Positions 32,874 through 44,382 of a stretch of 64,000 nucleotides of DNA are shown here, piece by piece. The DNA is taken from NCBI GenBank assembly GCA_030248295.1, contig JASANH010000908.1:558001-622000 (forward strand), written 5' to 3'. The stretch's first letter is position 1, and every line of letters begins with the position of its first letter. The notes beneath the pieces were generated by a model that saw nothing but the letters and a program-made list of their open reading frames with translations, ran no database searches and was not told the DNA's origin. Position numbers and translations under genes: made by a program. The stretch comes from Mesodorylaimus sp. YZB2_4 (taxonomy: Eukaryota > Nematoda > Enoplea > Dorylaimida > Dorylaimidae).

Positions 32874-35355
32874 ATGAACCAGCCGACCACCGACCAGGCC
32901 AAAGACGAAAAGAAATGCTCGGGCCAGGCGAAGAATGAAGAGAGTTCTATGGGGGCGGGAGGCGACTCCTCGTCATCCGACGACAACCCCGGCGCCAAGA
33001 TTGACACGACGCCATCGAGCGGGCTCGAAGCGACGGGCGGTGCGTTCAGTGCTCGCACCATGCTAGTCTTCAAGGAGATGCGAGAACACGAGCAGCTGAC
33101 CGACCTGACCTTGCAGGCCGACGATGGCACCCGACTGCCCGTGCACAAGACCATCTTGGCGGCCAGCAGCCCCTACTTCCTCGCCGCCTTCACCACCGGC
33201 TTCGTGGAGAGGAATGGAGACACCCTCAAACTGCCCAGTAAGTGGGGCCTGAGGGGGACGCTCCAATGGCGACCATGTTTTCCCATGCCACGATTGCAGG
33301 TGTGCCCGGGACAACGCTGCGACAGATTGTCGAATTTGCCTACACTCGGTCGGTGCACAATCTCGGGTGGCCGAACGTGCAAGACCTGCTCACGTGGGCC
33401 GACTTCTTTGAGATGCGCAGTCTCGTCCTTCTCTGCTGCCAGTTCCTGATCCGAAATCTGACTGTGCGCAACTGCCTCAGCGTCCACCGCTTGGCCCGAT
33501 GGTACGACTTCACAGACCTCGCCCAAGAAGCCTGGTCATTTACCGCCGAACATTTCGAACAAGTCTGTCCCTCTCGAGTCCTCTCGAGTTGCCGAGCCTA
33601 CTCGCTCTTTTTCAGGTGGTCGAGAAGAACAAAGAGTTGCTGCACTTCTCGGCGTCCGACCTGGCCTCGGTGCTGCAGAGCGACCAGCTGAACGTGCGCA
33701 GCGAGGAGTGCATCTGGCGCGCCATCGAGCGATGGGCAAACCACGACCCGCAGCGTCGCACACCCGAGATCGACCGTTTGGCCAAACACGTCCGCTTCGG
33801 TTTGATCGACGCGCCCACCTTGGACCGCATTCGATGCAGCGAGTTCGCCAAGGCTTCGCCAGTGTGTCGCGATCTGATCGGCAACGCGTACAAGTACGTC
33901 AAAAACTTTTTTCTCCTGGGTCGGGACGTGTACGACATGGTCGAGAACAAGACGTGCGAGCCGAGGCAGCCCGGGCAACTGCTGTTGGCCATCGGAGGGT
34001 GGAGTGGCGGAGCACCGACCGGCCTGGTCGAAGCCTACGACAGGAAGACCCAGACGTGGACGAAAGTAGGCTGCGTCGATGCTTCCTGGCGAAGGGGCCC
34101 GAGATCTCTCGTTTCAGCTGAAGCTGAATGATCCGAACGGGCCGAGGGCCTACCACGGTTGCGTGGTGCGGGGTCGGGAGCTGTGGATGATCGGCGGCTT
34201 CAACGGGCACAGCTACTTCAACTCTGTGAGGAAACTGGGCAAGTGCACAGTTGTTTCGGTCAGACCCCTTCACTCGAGTCGAGGCATTTCAGATCTGGCG
34301 ACAAAAGAATGGACCGAGCGGGCGCCGATGAACCATCGTCGTTGTTACGTCAGCGTGGCGCAGTTCGAAGGACACATCTGGTAGGCTTTGCTCATTCGAA
34401 TCTCCAGCACAGACCAGCAGTTGACACTCGCCTCACGATCAGGGCCCTGGGCGGCTACGATGGTCATCGCAGGATCAGCACTGTCGAACGCTACGATCCG
34501 AAGGACAACCAGTGGACGCTGGTCTCCCCGTTCGCGCACTCGGTAAGATATCGTGCAGCTTCGACAAAGCCTCGGCCAATGCCGCATTATTTCAGAGGAG
34601 CGACGCCCACGCCGCCGTCTGCTGCGATCGCTTGTACATCACGGGTAAGGCAGTCTCGTTCTTGGCTGGCGATGCTGGTTGTGGAATCGTCGTTTAGGCG
34701 GCTTCAATGGCAACGACTGCCTGGACTCGGTCGAGTACTACGACGTCGGTGCTGATCGCTGGATCATGACGGCCCCGATGAGGCATCGACGAAGCGGAGT
34801 GGGTTGCTCGGCCTTGGACCGAGTGCTGTAAGTCGTCATTTAGCTCGTTCGCAGAAGGGCGCTAGGTTTTTGTGGTTTCAGCTACGTCGCTGGTGGATTC
34901 AACGGACAGAACAGGCACAAGGGCCTCGAACGGTGAGTGATCATTTGTCTGAGCTTGTCTCGGCACAAAATTTCTTCCCTTTTTAGCTTCGATCCGCGGA
35001 CAGGTCGTTGGGAAGAACTGGCCGAGATGGCGACCCGTCGCAGCAACTTTGGAATGGAGTGCCTGGACGGAAAGGTGGCGGGACTCGATTCGCTGGTCGG
35101 TGCTGTGACCTGCTTGTTTTTCAGATCGTGGTGGCTGGCGGATTCAACGGGGCCACGACCATCGCCGAATGCGAGACCTACGAGCCGAGGGTCAACGCGT
35201 GGACGCCGCTACCGTCGATGAAGGTGAATCGCAGCGCCGTCTTCTGCGCTCTCATCGGATGGCTGCCAAACATGCACGAGTTCCTGAACGGCGCCAGTCG
35301 CTCCTTCCCAGCCTGGTCTCACAACGGAGAACGCCCAGAGCTTGTGAATCTGTGA
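32874..35355 (+). CDS. KLHL10-like BTB-BACK-Kelch protein
   Basis: Eleven exons join in frame to 644 residues: 32874-33237, 33300-33562, 33616-34065, 34118-34238, 34293-34380, 34443-34542, 34596-34644, 34698-34827, 34882-34932, 34987-35074 and 35125-35355. A low-complexity acidic leader is followed by a BTB domain (LTLQADDGTRLPVHKTILAA), a BACK domain and six Kelch blades (IGGW, MIGGFNGHSYF, LGGYDGHR, ITGGFNGND, VAGGFNG, VVAGGFNGATT). The tail after the last blade (GWLPNMHEFLNG) resembles the C-terminus specific to KLHL10. BTB-Kelch proteins recruit substrates to cullin-3 ligases, and KLHL10 acts in animal spermatogenesis. Introns are 47-63 bp, and one (34239-34292) uses a GC donor. Confidence 0.88.
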
Positions 35356-35518
35356 TGCTATGTTTGGCCGTGCTAATGCCTTCCATCATGCTTGGCTGTG
35401 TTCATGGCTGTTGACTCATTCACACTCATTTTCTGCTCCATACAAGTTTAAACACGTGACACAACATCACATGGCAACCAATAACACGTTTCCACTCACG
35501 AATCACCCAAATCCCTCT

Positions 35519-36148
35519 TTATCCTCTGTGCTCGTGCTGGGCCAAGGTCTGATCTCGTCCGCTGGCCATGCTCGACATGGAGTGAAGGAAAAACTTCATT
35601 TGCTGTCGTTGTAGTACTCGTTGTCTCAGAGCCATCAGTGTCACTCTGCTGGCGGCCGGCCCACTTTTCACGTACTTTCCGCAGAGGGGCCGACTGATTC
35701 TTTTCTGATACCACTGATAAGGCGGCGTGAAGAAATAATGGTGTGCGAACGGGGTCGCGGCGAGGTGATGGGCGAGGAACGGATACATGGCAGTCACATT
35801 GGCAGCGGCTGCCTTGTACGGATCGAAAGCGCATTCCATCGGGTTGGGTGGGAGTACGACGAGATTCGGCCACGGGCTTAAACCGGTGGTCAGTGAACTC
35901 GAAAAGAAAGGCCTTGGTTTAAGTGGAGAAGATTCCGAAGACTGGCCATCCTTGTCCGAGCCAGTATCCAGGCCTAGTTTAGCCTCGTCTCGACTGGCCT
36001 CATCGAGAATACTGTCCTCGGCACGACTAGTTCCATTGTCGGTTTCATAGGGACGAAATAGGGTTCGAATGGGTGGCTTACTGTAATCGCGTACAGTATT
36101 TGGGTCACTGGCCACCTTTTTGGCCAGGCTCAAATCTACAGCTTCCAT
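35519..36148 (-). CDS. Unrecognised protein with CtBP-type DLS motif
   Basis: The frame gives 209 residues from the ATG at 36146-36148. It opens MEAVDLSLAKK, close to the PxDLS motif that recruits the CtBP co-repressor. An acidic Ser-rich middle, a His/Tyr/Phe-rich stretch (FLAHHLAATPFAHHYFFTPP) and a basic C-terminal segment (GKYVKSGPAASRVTLMALRQ then RVLQRQQ) follow. This layout suggests a transcriptional regulator, but no DNA-binding domain is recognised. A good donor (GGAAA|GTACGTG near 35690) may divert splicing, so the C-terminus is uncertain. Its 3' end faces that of the KLHL10-like gene. Confidence 0.5.
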   Translation of the reverse strand: MEAVDLSLAKKVASDPNTVRDYSKPPIRTLFRPYETDNGTSRAEDSILDEASRDEAKLGLDTGSDKDGQSSESSPLKPRPFFSSSLTTGLSPWPNLVVLPPNPMECAFDPYKAAAANVTAMYPFLAHHLAATPFAHHYFFTPPYQWYQKRISRPLCGKYVKSGPAASRVTLMALRQRVLQRQQMKFFLHSMSSMASGRDQTLAQHEHRG

Positions 36149-38110
36149 GGCGGAGTCAAAGAAAATAAGCGGAAGTGGATGTTCGAGTCTGCTCGAGCCC
36201 ACCTTCACGGTACGAATATGGTCGGTCGAGTCCAGGTTTATGCATACAGGTATGGGACATAAAAACGCTTTGGCCTTTCTTGTCGAGACCCTGCTCCGAA
36301 ATGGGTAACTAATCTCATGATTTATGGAAGCCCGAGTGGCTGCCCGCGTGCCCGCCTTCGATGCATAAAACCCATCAACCTATCACACCCGATCTCTGCC
36401 CGCCTATAGAGTATGTATGAACCATTGCTATATTACGTCTTCTTTGGCCGTTTTCTAAGAACCGCCTCGCTTGAACGATGCCCATTAACAAGATTAGCTG
36501 CAGTGGTGACGAGATGAACTTCATATCGGGCCCGTGTCGGTGCGGCGGGCCGGTGGACTTGATTGTTTTATCACTTATTCATCAAGTGCTCTAATTAAGC
36601 TTGCTGCCAACACCCCATACTTCGTGTATTTATGTGCGTATACGGCTTAGGTCAGCTAAAGCGGACATGATTCGACGTTTACTCCTAGCCGACTTTCATC
36701 AAGCAGCCTTCCCATTTTGACACGTCTTAGAAAAGCTCATATTCTGCTCACTCGGCTCGTGAACGCCGAAGCGAGCATTAGGTAAATTGAAAATTAAAAC
36801 CCCTACCTTAAATACTAGATGACCGGACGAGCCCGGAGCCGTTCCCGGCGGATTGCGTGCGCGAAGATTGGAATAATCTGACTATATCGGTGACACTGGA
36901 TTAAAACACACCCATAACCCGCCCAACGCGTTGCCATATTCTACACTCCTCGTCTTGATGACCATCGTCTTAGACGACTGGGGACGCGTATACGAGGCTT
37001 TACGATCAAGCTTGCTCTTCCATGCGTATAAATCATGAAAACAAGCTTTCCACACGAGGAAAAATAACCAGTGCATACGCTCCGAGGGGTGTCCAGGTAC
37101 AATCGTTTTCTGACTTGTTTTTCGTGTTGCCACTAACCGACATGGCCATGATTGGACACGGACAAATTGAACTACGCCCCTGTTTTTCCGACAAGTCGGA
37201 CTCTTCAAGCACTCAAAATCACACGGATTTAGGACTTGGGACGTTGGGTGCAGGACTCATACGCATACCCGTACCATCAGCTTGTGATACTGTGGCACAG
37301 TTTTTAAACAGTAGCGGGTGAGGGTTGATGGGATAGATACTGTATGGGTGCGGACGAGTAAGATATGAGGTGCATACCCTCGCAGGACCTGGATAGAGGC
37401 TGAAGAGGCACCCAAATAGTAAGCACCATCTTGTACCCACATGCGGTTACAGTATGACGTGCTGCTCGAGGAGCTCTAGAGGCTCCTGTATAATGCTCCA
37501 GGCATGGGACGAGGTCGGAAGACTTTATGGCTGCCCTGGTTTTTGGCGATAGCAAAAGCTGGACGTTCCCTGCAGTAGCTACGAGTATGTGAAAGTGATG
37601 CACATTTTCACATCCTGCAAGCCGTGGCCGACATGTCTTTGACTAATTGCAATGTAAAACGCGGTGTCCTTGGTAACACTTCTGAAAACCAGATTTCGAA
37701 TTTGTACAAGAAACTTGGCGAGCTCTGTCATATTATTCAGTACTTGGCACTCACGATAAACAGACTCCACCTGGCGCCTGACCTTGACCTTGTAGAAATA
37801 TGTCACAAAAAGTGAGGATTACAAGGTGGACAGGCCATTCAAAAGTTAGCTGGAGCGACTCACCCAAAACATGGCCACCGACCTCCACAATTTCGCCTGG
37901 CCTTTGAAGTTTCAGCAGAAGCCCAGAAAAAGTTTCATTCGGCTTCGCTCAGGCAAGCGATGAGGCATTGTGAAGCATCATAGTTTCTTCTCAATGAAAA
38001 GTCACTTTACACTTCTTCTGGCAGACTCCTTGGCAGGTCGCTAGCTCTGTGTTGCATACATAGTTCACGAGTTCGAAGTGTGCTGTGCGTGTGGACGGTG
38101 CGTGCGGAGA
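36149..38110. other. Intergenic stretch
   Basis: It separates the divergent CtBP-motif and PDZ genes. No frame shows a domain, and no repeat family seen elsewhere was recognised. Confidence 0.45.
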
Positions 38111-39069
38111 ATGAGCTCGATCAAATCGCCCAGCACCACATCGACAATCGTGGACAATCCATTCGACGCGATGAAGTTCGAATTGGCAGAAATCGAAATA
38201 AAAAAAGATGCCGATAGCGATGCGTTGGGACTTTTCGTCAAATCCCAAGCCAATGGCGAGCATCCGTACATTTGTCGATTGGCCGAAGGATCACCGGCCG
38301 AGAAAGCGGGATTGAAAGCCGGCGATTATGTGCTAGCGATCAACGGGCACCGAGTCGAGACCAAGTTGGAAATGGCGCAAGAAGTGAAACGTCCCAGCGA
38401 AGGCATCGTCAAATTGATCGTGGCGCGTCGTCGTGCCCAGCCCCTCGATCCGCTCACCTTGAAGCCGCCTGGACAAGAAAAGCGCCGACCCAATTTCATT
38501 TATCATATTGCCAGGTACTGAATCACTTTGATCTTGTTGCTCATCTACCTACAGTAGGCACGATTGTTTCCAAGGTTGGATCCGAAGCGACGTCCAAATT
38601 TGGGCTTGGTGCTGGGCTATGTTGAAGACCGAGTCGCGATCATTTCCGCTGCACCAGATGGGTCGGCATTTTGGTCAGGTTTGCAAGCCCGGGATCGGTT
38701 GCTGTCCATCAACTCCGAGGCCATCCGTGATCAAGCTCAATGCGAGAAGTTGCTGAAAGAGAGCGAAGGCAAACCGCTCGACATTCTCTACGAGCGTCCC
38801 ATCGATGTACGTACGGCCGTGCTGGCCTCTACTCTTAGGTTTGCATTTGGGCTGGGTTTCAGGCTGAGTCAGGATCGCACCGCTTGAAAGCGGACTCGTT
38901 TAAGTTGGAGAAGATGGACAATGTCGCTGGCGAGGCGTCGGCTGGCGTACCCGAACCACCACCCGAAGTGGCCAACATGATGAATACCCGCATGGAGACC
39001 ATCATGAAGAGCATTCGTGCCGGTGTTGCCAAGAAAAGGATCCTTGCTGCAAAGAAGAGTGGAAAATAA
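38111..39069 (+). CDS. Two-PDZ-domain protein
   Basis: Three exons (38111-38514, 38575-38806, 38863-39069) join to 280 residues. PDZ1 spans about residues 20-115, with ALGLFV in the carboxylate-binding loop and AEGSPAEKAGLKAGDYVLAINGH after it. PDZ2 spans about 135-215, with NLGLVLG and SGLQARDRLLSINSEA. The C-terminus is a basic helix (RAGVAKKRILAAKKSGK). PDZ domains bind C-terminal peptides and scaffold membrane complexes. The compact layout, with RRPNF before domain 2 and a basic tail, resembles small two-PDZ proteins known from nematodes. The partner is unknown. The loops depart from canonical GLGF. Confidence 0.82.
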
Positions 39070-39364
39070 GGTCGGGGTGATCTGTACCTATCAGGCGTGG
39101 TGCATTGTGATCTGTGTTGTGAGTGCTGCTCGAACTGACGACTACGGTCGGACTAAAAGCCGCTGGTAAAAAAGTCCAGCCGATCGAATACCATGGTATT
39201 TCTGAGGTTACAACAGCTCTGGGGTCCAATAAAATCCTTGGTTCGCCCTTAGGAAAACTGGACTGACCAGAGTTAAGCCACAGAAACAGCCTCACGCAGT
39301 CCGCGACACCTCCTTCTGACAGTGAGTTTATCGCTAACACCTCGATTAGGGTATAGTCTCTCCA
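39070..39364. other. 3' flank of the PDZ gene
   Basis: Nothing recognisable before the family A repeat. Confidence 0.4.
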
Positions 39365-39660
39365 TTCGGGGAGCATCCGCACGTGTCGGCCGTCAAAGGG
39401 GCCCTGCCGGACCTAGGGCAGTTCAGACCAGGAACTCAAGACCAGTCTTCTGCCGATGCTTGGAAACCACAGATCACTAGACCTCGATCCCGCTCTCGGT
39501 CTCGTGCCCCCTGGCTCATGTAAGGAGAGGCTGGTCAGCTCCCTGAACTGTAGTGTAATGATGGGGCGGAGGGACTGGTCCGCGCTGTAGTACGCCAGGG
39601 TGTGTATTACTGAAGGGAACGACCGGTGGAGCTTTTACATCGCGCCAAAAACCCCGGGGC
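39365..39660 (+). repeat. Dispersed repeat family A, copy 3
   Basis: It matches 15500-15785 in order: GGCCGTCAAAGGGGC, CCGGACCT, CAGACCAGGAACTCAAGACCAG, CTCGATCCCGCTCTCGGTCTCGTGC. It continues into a region ending TATTACTGAAGGGAACGACC. A diverged family B-like piece follows directly (39665-39760). Confidence 0.6.
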
Positions 39661-39664
39661 AGCC

Positions 39665-39760
39665 AACCAAGTCTTCTGACATAGTGCATGGCTGAAAGGT
39701 CACCCTGACGGGTGACGCTCCCAGCTGCCGACTCCGTGCAGAGTATCGATTTCCAGTCGA
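39665..39760 (+). repeat. Diverged family B fragment
   Basis: GGCTGAAAGGTCACCCTGACGGGTGACGCTCCCAGCTGCC, followed by GAGTATCGATT, parallels the second half of the family B copies at 28841-29045 and 40781-40965, including the small hairpin around the central TGAC. Confidence 0.5.
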
Positions 39761-40780
39761 ACCTCTACAGCGCTTATTACACCTATACGGTGCCTAATCC
39801 TGCTTTACATAGTGGTTCGCAACCCGATTCTACCCTGCCATACGAGGGGCGGTCAAAAAGTTCCCAGTCTGCTTCTATAAAACAAGAGCAACTTGACAAA
39901 TGATTTTAATTTTCAGCCCACATATTTTCAAAGTCTAGGTGCTCCTGCATGCGACTCGCTCCTGTCCTGTCCTGTTCTGTCCGCATCTGCAGAAGGCAGT
40001 GTCGCTTGATTTGAACCACTCCAGCATAGCACTCTCGACATTCAAAATCGATTTCCAAGACATCCCTCCAATGTGATGAGTGTTATGGCCATTGGCCAGG
40101 GTCAGTATAAGAACAGGCTGCCAGGAGATATCGGAGCTCTCCCTTGCTTGTTTTCACTCGATTCGTTTCCGGCTAATTGCTCTGAATTTGAGGGGAGCCA
40201 CCCATCGTATTTGTCCACCCCACCTGGCAGACCTGTGGTGTGGGCCATGCGCCAGCCAGGGGCTTCGATTAGCATACTCTAAAGCGGCCTCTGCGATCAT
40301 CGTTTTCCTTTGGTTCATACTGGAAGAGTCCAGGAGTTGACTCCGGGGCAGGTACTTGGTTTGTCTGCCGCTTTGTCTAAGGGATTTGGATCTAGGACTG
40401 TGAGACATCATCGTGCATTGCCGTGCTCTTGAAGGATCCTCTGGTGTTGACTGGTGCCTTTACTGCGCCATCGACAGTGGAACTGTTCGTCAGCGTGGGC
40501 ATCTTGGACCGGGTGCATTCGACCACCACCCAGGCTAGTGTATCATTGCACAGAGCAGTTGCAGGCACCCTTGGGAGGCGCGGCGCGGCATACACGCCTG
40601 AGGGGTTGTTGTGGGAATCGGGGTCCTAGTGATCGAAACTTCGCAGGAATAAGGCTTTCTACCAGGCTTGGGCTATTGAAGATCTCGGACCGCTCGCTTG
40701 TAAGATCAGCCCGAACCCGCTATCTCGTGAGCGTAGATTATCTGTCACCGCGCCCAGACACAACATGGAGACACCTGTAA

Positions 40781-40965
40781 CCTAGCCTGGCAGGCGTAGG
40801 AGGGAGGTGGCCGACCGAAGTCGGCGGTACAAAAACTCCCACTGGATCAGGCGAGTCTTGCGACTATACCAACGGCTGAAACATCAACCCAAGGGTTTGA
40901 CGTCTCCCAGCCAGAAGAGAGGATAGATTACTCTCTCCCATTCGCCACGGCCTACCAGGACAACA
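40781..40965 (+). repeat. Dispersed repeat family B, copy 2
   Basis: It is co-linear with 28841-29045 over about 185 bp, at roughly 80-85 percent identity by eye. A central hairpin (CATCAACCCAAGGGTTTGACG) is kept by compensating changes relative to the other copy (ACCCGAGAGGTTGACG). Confidence 0.8.
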
Positions 40966-41258
40966 AACTCAGATGGGTCTGCCCTATTGGGCGGATGTTC
41001 AAAAATTTCTGAGGAATGAGCAGGAGCATGTGCTGGCCCCGTTTCACTAAGCCGAATCTTTGCGCACGGGCATACTGTAGAATTCGGTGATCAGGAGCAC
41101 TCTTTTGGACTGATTCCTTTTTGGCTCCGTCCGTTTCTGGTAAAACGCCCCTCCCTCCATCCTTTTTAAAACGGATCTGTTAATAAAGGACGGAAGACTG
41201 GTGAAACAGGGTCCTGGTTGTGCAAAAAATGCACCAACCGGCTGCACATAATCTTTAC

Positions 41259-41294
41259 CATGGATACACTAGGATCGATCCGAGTGTATCCATG
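41259..41294. repeat. 36-bp near-perfect palindrome
   Basis: CATGGATACACTAGGATCGA is mirrored by TCGATCC.AGTGTATCCATG, with one mismatched pair. The terminal CATGGATA and TATCCATG match the palindrome at 24404-24441. Confidence 0.9.
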
Positions 41295-41884
41295 CATTAC
41301 GTACACTGCTACACTGCTGCAATGCTAACATCATTCCGTCAATTTTTTGAACTTCGCACTTTCAAGACCTAAAGCCCTTCAAATTGCATTCTGTTGTTTG
41401 TATGCTCGGAGTTAGGTTAGCCTACTTGGACGATGTCAGATTGGCTGGAACGGTTGGTGATCAGTTCAATGTCCGCCCAGGCCTGTCCAAATCGGAACAA
41501 CGGTAAATGATCTCTGGAAAACTTGGACGAAGAATTATGGCAAAGAGAAACCAGCCGATTTCGAACGCGTTGTCGCTGGTGAAATGCTTAATGGATGAAG
41601 GAAGTTGCAACGAGTGCGATCTTGACAGTTCCATTGCGAGTATAAGTGCTTCATGATTCGCCCCAGCATGACGCGAATCGATAAGATCCACTTTTGGCAG
41701 TTGCTTACATTTTTTTATTTCTTCGGAATTTCTTCCTAGTACCAGTGAGTAAAATCATCTTTGAATGCTTAGGCGTATCCGTTCACAGCTCCTTCCACAT
41801 CAAATTTTTTCGACCTATCCTGGCCTTGCAGAGAGATTCAATTCTTGCCTCTTTTCCCGCGGGCTGAGGGCTTCTTAGCTGACC

Positions 41885-42240
41885 TCATCTTGCCATCAAC
41901 TAGGGTCCATCCGGGATGGCAAGAGCGCGTGTTGATCTCTACTCCGCGATGTCAGAGGCTACCCCATGGGGTAACCATGCCCAGCCCGTGCCCCATGAGG
42001 GGTCTGGATTCAAGAGTCCCTCGCCCCATAAGACCTCTCCTCGTTCATGGGCACCGAATGGATAAAGAGAGAGTCACCGACCAGCAGGCGTGCAAAACAC
42101 AGAGGGAACTTGACCAAGTTCTCAGATGACTAGAGTTGAATACAGGCTGATGGTCTCCAGCTGTGCCAAGCAACCTGTGACACACGCCTTTCACCGCTAC
42201 ACCACCCAGGCGGCTCCTTACACGCATCTAATGTTTGGAG
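41885..42240. repeat. Dispersed repeat family C with tRNA-like 3' part
   Basis: Bases about 41885-42125 match the reverse complement of 57300-57535: CATCTTGCCATC.AC, ATCCGGGATG, TACCCCATGGGGTAA, GATTCAAGAG, CCTCTCCTCGTT, AGGCGTGCAA. Bases 42126-42240, read in reverse, carry tRNA-like A-box (GGTGTAGCGGTGAAAGGCG) and B-box-like (TATTCAACTC) sequences, so a SINE lies next to or overlaps it. Confidence 0.6.
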
Positions 42241-42457
42241 CTCCTACATACGTGCAGGGAATCAGGTATAACGGAGCTGATTGTATCTTTAAAAAGACCT
42301 ACACGTTCTGAAGTATCAGCGGGAGATTCATCATATGCATAAGCAGTACTGATGACTAACGGTCAGCCAGAAACCGCGAAAATTTGTATCCGCGAAATTT
42401 TGCAAAAGTCCAGAGCCTAAAAAATTGGGTACTGCGAAATTAAAGTAACGTAACAAG

Positions 42458-44382
42458 CGACAGTAACTCGCGCTGAAAACGAGCAGATTCTAAAAGGTCA
42501 TGCAAATGGGACGTTCCTGATTCGTGGTCGAATGCTCGATGCGAGTGACTGGAGTCGTCTTTACTTTTTCGATCACCAAAACTCGCTCGCTCACTTCTAA
42601 CTGCTCTTTTCCAGAACCGCAATTGGCCATGACCGTTTGTCTGAAGGGCCTCGCTAAACACTATCTAATTCAAACCCGCGAAGTCGAGCACCGCAAATAC
42701 AAATATTCCATTGGCACTACACAATTCGAAACTCTGTCAAAGGTGGTCAAGCACTTTCAGTGCGGCTAGTGTACTCGAGAGTCCAAAAAGGAATACGAGT
42801 TTTGCCAAACAAAATCTATTTTTCAGATGATTCCGAGGGAGGCATATGTTGCGTCTTGACCACACCAGCTCCAAAGCCCGCGCCAACACCGCGCTTTATT
42901 TCAGCCGAGATCGAGAAGAACTGGCGCGAAATTTTTCGAAATATGATCCATATCGAAAAAGAGATAGGAAAGGGCTTTTACGGCGTGGTGTACAAAGGTA
43001 ATTAATCATTTTTTCTGAACTATCACCGAATGACCATTTTTTCAGGCACTTGGCAGCCAAAGACATCGTAAAGTTGCAAGTGGCAATCAAAGAGCTGAAA
43101 CGAGGGGTCAGCAGTCAAGGGGATTTGCTGGCCGAAGCTGTGGCCATGAAGATCTTGCGACACGACCATCTGGTCAAACTGGTCGGAATAGTCTTTTTAT
43201 CTGGTTCTCAGGTGGCGGATGGAATGCATTTTCTAGAACTGCAAAAGGTGGTGCATCGAGACCTGGCGGCTCGCAATGTGCTCATTGAAGAACTCGCCGC
43301 ATGCACAAAGGGCGAAAGACCAATTTGCCGAATGTTAAAGGTCAAGATCGCTGATTTTGGCTTAGCGCATTTGATCAAGGGCGGCGACGTTTTGAAAGAA
43401 AGTGAGTCGCGAGTTTTCATGCTCTGACCGCCTCGCGATGCTGGACCTTCCGATTTCATCCAAGTGAGAGTGGGGGAGTTCGGAAGATATGTACAAGCTC
43501 AGGCCAGGCAGTGGGTGTCAGCTAGTAGTGTCTAAGACTGGGGTGTGAGTAGGAAGACATGCTACTTCGAGAAGACTTCTTTGGACACTCGGTGCGAGCA
43601 ACCGTTTTACAGTCCGCTACATTTGCGAGTGAATTAGCTTTCCGCCAAGCTGGCCTATGATTCAGTGTTCCACCTACTGACTTACTGTAGGACTAAACGA
43701 TGTGTGGCGTACGAGCAGAGCTATCAGGTACATAGCGTAAGCCTAAAATACATCACGACTTTCATGCGGAGGCGCTTCAACTGGTCGTGCAAAGAAGCTG
43801 TCTCTCTGGCCGCAGCTTTGCTCTGTTTGGCTAAAGTAATTGGCAAGAAATTTCTAAAAATTGGATGTTTTTCAGAAATGCCAAAAATTTGTCGGCCTCG
43901 CATATGAACTTACGTGTTTTAGGCAAATCAATCAATGTGGCCACAAAATAGACAGCGCCCGAGGCATTGGCTTCAGACACTTTCTCATGTAAGCGATCTT
44001 TTTACTTCGAGGCCATGACGCCATGATTGCCTCTTGCAGCCGCGTCAGACGTGTGGTCGTTCGGCATAGTTCTCTACGAGATCTTCACCCACGGTGGCGA
44101 TCCGTACAGCGGTGAGTCTTATCTTCTGCCGGAAACGTAATGATCAGACATCTTCACCGACGTTTTTTACGCATGACGACGCAAGAAGTTCGTAAGATGG
44201 TTGGGAAAGACCGCAAGAAGCTGAAAAAGCCACCTGAAATGCCCGGAGGCGAGTACGATCTGCTCTGCGACTGCTGTGAATTTGACCCCACAAAACGACC
44301 CCAATTTTTACAAGTGCATTCGTATCTGCTGAATTACTATAAGAACGCGTTGGAATCAGATAACACCCGCGACCGAAAATGA
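42458..44382 (+). pseudogene. SH2-tyrosine kinase (Fes/Fer-like) pseudogene
   Basis: Exons of a cytoplasmic tyrosine kinase are recognisable in order. SH2: GTFLIRE | QLAMTVCLKGLAKHYLIQ (42470-42756). Glycine-rich loop: GKGFYGVVYKG (42827-42997). Catalytic lysine: VAIKELKRG (43046-43190). Catalytic loop: VVHRDLAARNVL, then DFGLAH (43212-43401). P+1 loop: 43923-43988. Then SDVWSFGIVLYE (44041-44111) and the C-lobe (44171-44382). Lesions are multiple: a frame break after the glycine loop (TAA two codons beyond PKT), no hinge exon between the beta-4 strand and the catalytic loop, TAG (43949-43951) where the family has Trp before TAPEA, and AC instead of AG at the last acceptor (44169-44170). The SH2-to-linker junction is also out of phase. 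Introns persist, so this is a duplicated, not processed, pseudogene. Confidence 0.85.
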
